Positions 60,169 through 64,000 of a stretch of DNA of 64,000 bases are shown in pieces. A model generated the notes under the pieces. That model saw only the letters and a program-made list of their open reading frames with translations. It was not told the DNA's origin and made no database searches. The translations under genes were made by a program, and so were the position numbers. Source of the DNA: Candidatus Hydrogenedentota bacterium (GTDB taxonomy: Bacteria; Hydrogenedentota; Hydrogenedentia; Hydrogenedentales; Hydrogenedentaceae); assembly GCA_026415215.1 (NCBI GenBank), contig JAOAHN010000084.1, forward strand, positions 50,270 to 114,269, given 5' to 3'. Position 1 is the first letter of the stretch, and every line of letters begins with the position of its first letter.

Positions 60169-61518
60169 ATGAGTATGAGTAAGGAAGCAGAATATTTCCC
60201 CTTTCTAAAAGTAATTGTAAAAATTTTATTGCCCATGTTGGTTTTATCTTTGGGTGTAGTCCTATTTATGGTGTTTTCTTCATTCAGGAAGCCTCCAGCG
60301 CAAGCAGAGAGAGAAGAACGGGCTATCCCAGTAGAAGTAGTAGAAGCTCAACCCCAAGATGTGCAAATAGAGTTGACGGGATTCGGCGAGGTAAAGAGTA
60401 TTTCAAGTGTCCCAATTGCTCCTGAAGTCTCGGGTAGAGTTACAAGGATTCATCCAAAGTTAGAAGTTGGGGAAGTAATACCTACAGGAGAGGTTATGTT
60501 TCAGATAGAGCCGAGGGATTATGAGATAAGATTGAACAGTGCAAGGTCAGCCCTTGAGCAGGCTAATGCTACTCTGAGAAGGTTAAAGGAGCAAGCTGAA
60601 TCCGATAAGCAGAGATTAAAGACTCTTGAGAGGACGAGAGATTTAGCTTTATCTGAGTTTCAAAGGGTGAAAGAACTTTATGAAAAGGATAAAGTAGGTA
60701 CTAAATCTAATGTTGAGAGTGTAGAGAGAATTTACAACCAAGCTTTAGACGCTTATAACCAGTTGGAACAAGTAGTGGACCTCTATCCCCTTCGGATTAA
60801 AGAGGCAGAAGAGGCAGTAAAGAGTGCAGAATCTCAAGTTGCCCAGGCTGAGTTGAATTTGTCCAGGACAGTTGTTAGGGCTCCTTTTAATGCAAGAGTG
60901 AAAAATGTAAACTTAGAGGTAGGGCAGTATGTGACCCCAGGAGTTGTGGTACTAAGTATTTCTGATGACTCTGTTTTGGAAATCTCGGTTCCATTAGATG
61001 CTAAGAGTGCGGTCTCATGGCTTCCTTTTGTTAGCAATTTCGTTAGTGAATCTGATGTCGTTTGGTTTCCTCCTTTGGAACCAAGGGAATGCGAAATACT
61101 TTGGACAGAGGATAAAGAAAATCATAAATGGATGGGTATTCTACATAGGATAGAAAAGTATGACCAGAAGAGTAGAACAGTTTATGTAGTTGTAAGAGTG
61201 GAAAAGGGACAATTGTATTCAAAGACTGAGCCTAAAATACCACTGGTTGAGGGGATGTTTTGCCAGGTGAGAATTCCTGGCAAGTTATTAAATCAGGTTT
61301 ATAAGTTGCCAGAGAGTTCGGTTACTTTCGATGGTGTGGCATATATTGTAGAAAACAGCAGATTGAAATACTATCCAGTCAGTAGAATTATGATGCAAGG
61401 AGACTATGTCATAGTGAGTGGACTGGAGCCGGGGATGAAAGTTATAGTGACTCGTTTGTTAAACCCGCTTGAGAATACCCTTGTCGAGATAAAAAAATCG
61501 GGGGAAGCCAATTTATGA
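60169..61518 (+). CDS. RND efflux membrane fusion protein (HlyD/AcrA family)
   Basis: A 449-residue periplasmic adaptor. An N-terminal helix (ILLPMLVLSLGVVLFMVFSSF, about 22-43) anchors it. The beta-barrel/lipoyl half 1 is ELTGFGEVKSISSVPIAPEVSGRVTRIHPKLEVGEVIPTGEVMFQIEPRDYE. A long alpha-hairpin follows (about 110-210, RSALEQANATLRRLKEQ ... AEEAVKSAESQVAQAELNLSRT), then the second lipoyl half VVRAPFNARVKNVNLEVGQYVTPG. It overlaps the RND gene by 4 bases (ATGA) and links the pump to an outer-membrane channel, not encoded here. Confidence 0.93.
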   Translation: MSMSKEAEYFPFLKVIVKILLPMLVLSLGVVLFMVFSSFRKPPAQAEREERAIPVEVVEAQPQDVQIELTGFGEVKSISSVPIAPEVSGRVTRIHPKLEVGEVIPTGEVMFQIEPRDYEIRLNSARSALEQANATLRRLKEQAESDKQRLKTLERTRDLALSEFQRVKELYEKDKVGTKSNVESVERIYNQALDAYNQLEQVVDLYPLRIKEAEEAVKSAESQVAQAELNLSRTVVRAPFNARVKNVNLEVGQYVTPGVVVLSISDDSVLEISVPLDAKSAVSWLPFVSNFVSESDVVWFPPLEPRECEILWTEDKENHKWMGILHRIEKYDQKSRTVYVVVRVEKGQLYSKTEPKIPLVEGMFCQVRIPGKLLNQVYKLPESSVTFDGVAYIVENSRLKYYPVSRIMMQGDYVIVSGLEPGMKVIVTRLLNPLENTLVEIKKSGEANL

Positions 61519-64000
61519 ATAGGTTTCTTGGTTATTTTGTTGAGAATAGAGTTTTTGCGAATATCCTGACTATTTTAATACTATTTTCGGGGGTGATTTC
61601 TCTCTTTTTGATGAGACGGGAGATGTTTCCTGAAACTTCGTTAGACATGATTACAGTTACTGTGCCTTACCCAGGAGCTGATCCAGAGGAGGTTGAAGAG
61701 GGAATATGTAGGAAAATTGAAGAAGCCATTGACAAGGTGGAGGGAATCAAAAGATTTACCACGGTGGCTTCTGAAAATATGGGTATGGCTACCATTGAAG
61801 TGCATGAGTCCTACGATTTGAGTAGAGTTTATGACAAAGTTAGAAATGCTATAGACTCTATCTCTACATTTCCTCGTGATGCAGAGAAACCGATTATAAA
61901 TGAGGTGACAATCCGCAGGGAGGTAATTCAAATTGTATTGTCGGGTAATCTAACGGAGAAACTTTTGAAAGAATATGCGGAACAAATAAAGGACGAACTT
62001 CAAGCGCTTCCTGAAATTTCTCAAGTCACTATATATGGGGCGAGGCAGTATGAGATAGGTGTAGAAATTTCGGAAGAGAAGCTGAGAAAATACGGACTTA
62101 CATTCTCCCAAGTGGCTAATGCAGTTAGAGCTAATAACCTTAACATCCCCTCTGGTTTAATAAGGACGAGAGGTGCGGAGATCAGAGTGCGGACAATGGG
62201 GAGGAAGTATTATGGAGACCAGCTTGCAAAAATCGTAGTTATGTCTATGCCTACAGGGGAAGTTATAACCCTTGACCAAGTTGCAGAGATAAAAGACGAT
62301 TTTGTAGAAGACCCGATGATAGCAACCTACAATGGTGAGAAATGTGTAATTATTGCCTGTTTCAAAACACAGGAAGAAGATGATATAGCAATAGCAGATG
62401 CAGTCCACAGATATGTAGAAGAAAAGACAAAAAACTTGCCCTCGGGAGTAAAGTTGTCGGTATGGAATGATCGTTCAAGATTAATAAAGGCAAGATTAAA
62501 TCTGCTCCGAGATAATGGAATACAGGGACTTATTATTGTAGTCGCACTACTAATAATGCTAATGAATGGTCGCCTCGCATTTTTCGTAACTTTAGGTATC
62601 CCTATTTCTTTCGCAGGAGCTTTGAGCATAATGTATTTGAGAGGGGATACCTTAAATATGATGTCTATGTTTGGTATGATAATGGTACTCGGGATGCTTG
62701 TAGATGATGCTATTGTAGTGGGGGAATCTATATATTATCACAGGCAAAAAGGTAACCCACCATTAAAATCAGCAGTGTTAGGAGTAGAAGAGGTAGGGTT
62801 ACCTGTTATAGGAGCGGTAACAACCACGATTGTAGCGTTTGTTCCACTTTTTTTTGTTAGCGGTATAATGGGAAAGTTTATGAAGATATTACCTGTGGTT
62901 GTAATTTCAGCGTTAAGTGTGTCGCTGTTTGAAGCACTGTTTCTACTTCCCGCACATCTAAACGACCTGCCAGACTTAACCCATACCATTGCTAACTCGG
63001 ATACTCGTAGCCATCCTCTCAGGAGATTAAGGTGGCTCTTCAGTGATTTGTTGGACACTTTTGTATCGAAGATATATCTACCATTTTTGGCAAAGACGAT
63101 AAATCACAGGTACTTAACATTAGCTATTTTTGTCTCTGTGGCACTGGCTATTTTTGGAATGCTTAGTGGTCAAATTATAAAATTTGAGGTGTTTAGTAAA
63201 ATCGATGGTGATTTTCTTTCCGCTGAGATAGAATTTCCTGCTGGTACACCTATTCAAGTGACTGAGTCCGCTGTTAGGCGAACAGAGGAAGCTCTAAAGC
63301 ATCTCGCTGATAGGTTGCAAACTTTAACGGGTGAGCCTCTAATTAAGGGAATTTTCAGTGTTGTGGGACAGAGCAGTGGGGGAGGATTTAATCCCCAAAG
63401 TGGGAGTAATAGGGGGGAGATTAGGGTGGAATTGTTACCGAGTGAAAGGAGAGGGATACATTCCCAAAAGATAACCTCTGCTTGGGCTGAGGAGGTGGGA
63501 AGTATTCCAGGAGCATTGCGTCAAAAATTTGAATCCATGGGTGGGGGACCGGCGGGTACCGGCATAGAAGTATGGTTTAGAAGTGAAAATTTAGAAGAAT
63601 TGCTTTTGGCAAAGGAAGAAGTTAAGGATAAGTTGCGACAATACGATGGAGTTTATCAGATAGAGGATGATTATAGACCTGCTAAAATAGAAGCGAGGTT
63701 TAAGTTAAAGCCTGAGGGATATACTCTTGGCTTAACTCTGGATAGCTTGGGTAGACAGCTTGCAGGGGGATTTTTTGGGGAAGAAGCGGTCAGGATTCAG
63801 AGAGGGCGAGATGACATCAGGATAAGAGTTCGATACCCTCGAATAGATAGGAGTTATCTCTCTGTATTAAACGATATTAGAATAAGGACTCCTCAGGGAT
63901 ATGAGGTTCCTTTGTTTACTGTTGCAGATGTAGAATTTGTTCCTGGGTTTGCAAATATAACCCGTGTAGATGGTATGAGAAGAGTAGTAGCTGTCTCTTA
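61515..64000 (+). CDS. RND-family efflux transporter permease, 3' end outside the window
   Basis: The reading frame from the ATG at 61515 stays open to the window end (about 828 codons), so it is partial. MNRFLGYFVENRVFANILTILILFSGVISLFLMRREMFPE is TM1 of an AcrB-type pump. VTVPYPGADPEEVEEGICRKIEEAI, MLMNGRLAFFVTLGIPISFAG, and MVLGMLVDDAIVVGESIYYH (TM4, with the proton-relay Asp pair LVDDA) follow. The ORF track shows no entry because the frame lacks a stop. The DNA overlaps the adaptor gene. The subtype (drug, lipid or metal) cannot be set; the hydrophobic/amphiphilic type is more likely than heavy metal. Confidence 0.95.
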   Translation, partial: MNRFLGYFVENRVFANILTILILFSGVISLFLMRREMFPETSLDMITVTVPYPGADPEEVEEGICRKIEEAIDKVEGIKRFTTVASENMGMATIEVHESYDLSRVYDKVRNAIDSISTFPRDAEKPIINEVTIRREVIQIVLSGNLTEKLLKEYAEQIKDELQALPEISQVTIYGARQYEIGVEISEEKLRKYGLTFSQVANAVRANNLNIPSGLIRTRGAEIRVRTMGRKYYGDQLAKIVVMSMPTGEVITLDQVAEIKDDFVEDPMIATYNGEKCVIIACFKTQEEDDIAIADAVHRYVEEKTKNLPSGVKLSVWNDRSRLIKARLNLLRDNGIQGLIIVVALLIMLMNGRLAFFVTLGIPISFAGALSIMYLRGDTLNMMSMFGMIMVLGMLVDDAIVVGESIYYHRQKGNPPLKSAVLGVEEVGLPVIGAVTTTIVAFVPLFFVSGIMGKFMKILPVVVISALSVSLFEALFLLPAHLNDLPDLTHTIANSDTRSHPLRRLRWLFSDLLDTFVSKIYLPFLAKTINHRYLTLAIFVSVALAIFGMLSGQIIKFEVFSKIDGDFLSAEIEFPAGTPIQVTESAVRRTEEALKHLADRLQTLTGEPLIKGIFSVVGQSSGGGFNPQSGSNRGEIRVELLPSERRGIHSQKITSAWAEEVGSIPGALRQKFESMGGGPAGTGIEVWFRSENLEELLLAKEEVKDKLRQYDGVYQIEDDYRPAKIEARFKLKPEGYTLGLTLDSLGRQLAGGFFGEEAVRIQRGRDDIRIRVRYPRIDRSYLSVLNDIRIRTPQGYEVPLFTVADVEFVPGFANITRVDGMRRVVAVS

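Overview
The window is AT-rich bacterial chromosomal DNA, densely packed and mostly in short operons. It carries bacterial core genes (gatCAB, rsfS, coaE, tsaB-rimI, an HU/IHF protein, uppP, hisB-hisH) and a flagellar gene cluster. Several features point to a poorly characterised lineage of the kind in which Planctomycetes-, Lentisphaerae-, Hydrogenedentes- or Sumerlaea-like bacteria are found: a DUF1559 type prepilin ([32 protein letters not shown]...), a DUF1080-type secreted hydrolase, a rhamnosidase-like glycosidase, an acyl-CoA-binding protein, an exosortase-family protein and a TMTC-like GT-C membrane protein. The phylum cannot be fixed without a phylogenetic search. I saw no CRISPR array, tRNA, rRNA, IS element or phage.

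Layout. 0.1-3.5 kb: acyl-CoA-binding protein converging on pyruvate phosphate dikinase, with a strong shared terminator. 3.5-9.6 kb (+): exosortase-family protein, gatC-gatA-gatB, rsfS, Ser/Thr kinase. 9.6-17.2 kb (-): metallophosphoesterase, hisB, hisH, universal stress protein, HDOD protein, a small coiled-coil protein, three glycosyltransferases and two tiny unknown ORFs. 17.4-24.5 kb: EF-hand protein (+), UPF0104 flippase-like protein, coaE plus a zinc-ribbon protein, a MqnA-like protein (+), rimI-tsaB, HU/IHF and a DegT aminotransferase. 25-29.4 kb (+): DUF1080 protein, prepilin-like protein, rhamnosidase-like protein, uppP. 29.5-34.6 kb (-): a proline-rich coiled-coil membrane protein, RbsD/FucU, a TMTC-like protein and a secreted proline-rich protein. 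34.9-52 kb (+): response regulator, acetyltransferase, then flgB-flgC-fliE, fliF-G-H-I-J, a MotE/YlxF-like gene, fliK-flgD-flgE, motA-motB-fliL-fliN-fliO-fliP and an unknown membrane-anchored protein. 52-58.3 kb: EF-G-like GTPase (-), exported MEMO-family protein (+), nucleoside phosphorylase, dNTPase and galactokinase (-). 58.5-64 kb (+): unknown protein, MarR regulator, RND adaptor and an RND pump that runs off the window.

How the genes fit together. The flagellar block encodes the rod base, MS ring, C-ring FliG and FliN, the export ATPase with its regulators, hook, hook-length control, stator and the first export-gate proteins. It has no fliM between fliL and fliN, and it stops after fliP. 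A textbook sigma-54 -24/-12 element lies just before flgB, so part of the flagellum is probably RpoN-controlled. fliG has no ATG/GTG/TTG at the expected start; an ACG sits exactly where the start should be. The glycosyltransferases, flippase-like protein, UppP, TMTC-like protein, DegT aminotransferase and exosortase suggest cell-surface glycan and protein processing, but they are scattered and no pathway can be reconstructed.

The observations most worth a second look are the replacement of the catalytic Cys in the pyruvate phosphate dikinase, the non-canonical fliG start, the fliM-less flagellar cluster with its RpoN promoter, the exosortase-family protein with a large insert, the signal-peptide-bearing MEMO protein that lacks one expected His, and two small tandem ORFs beside the kinase gene.
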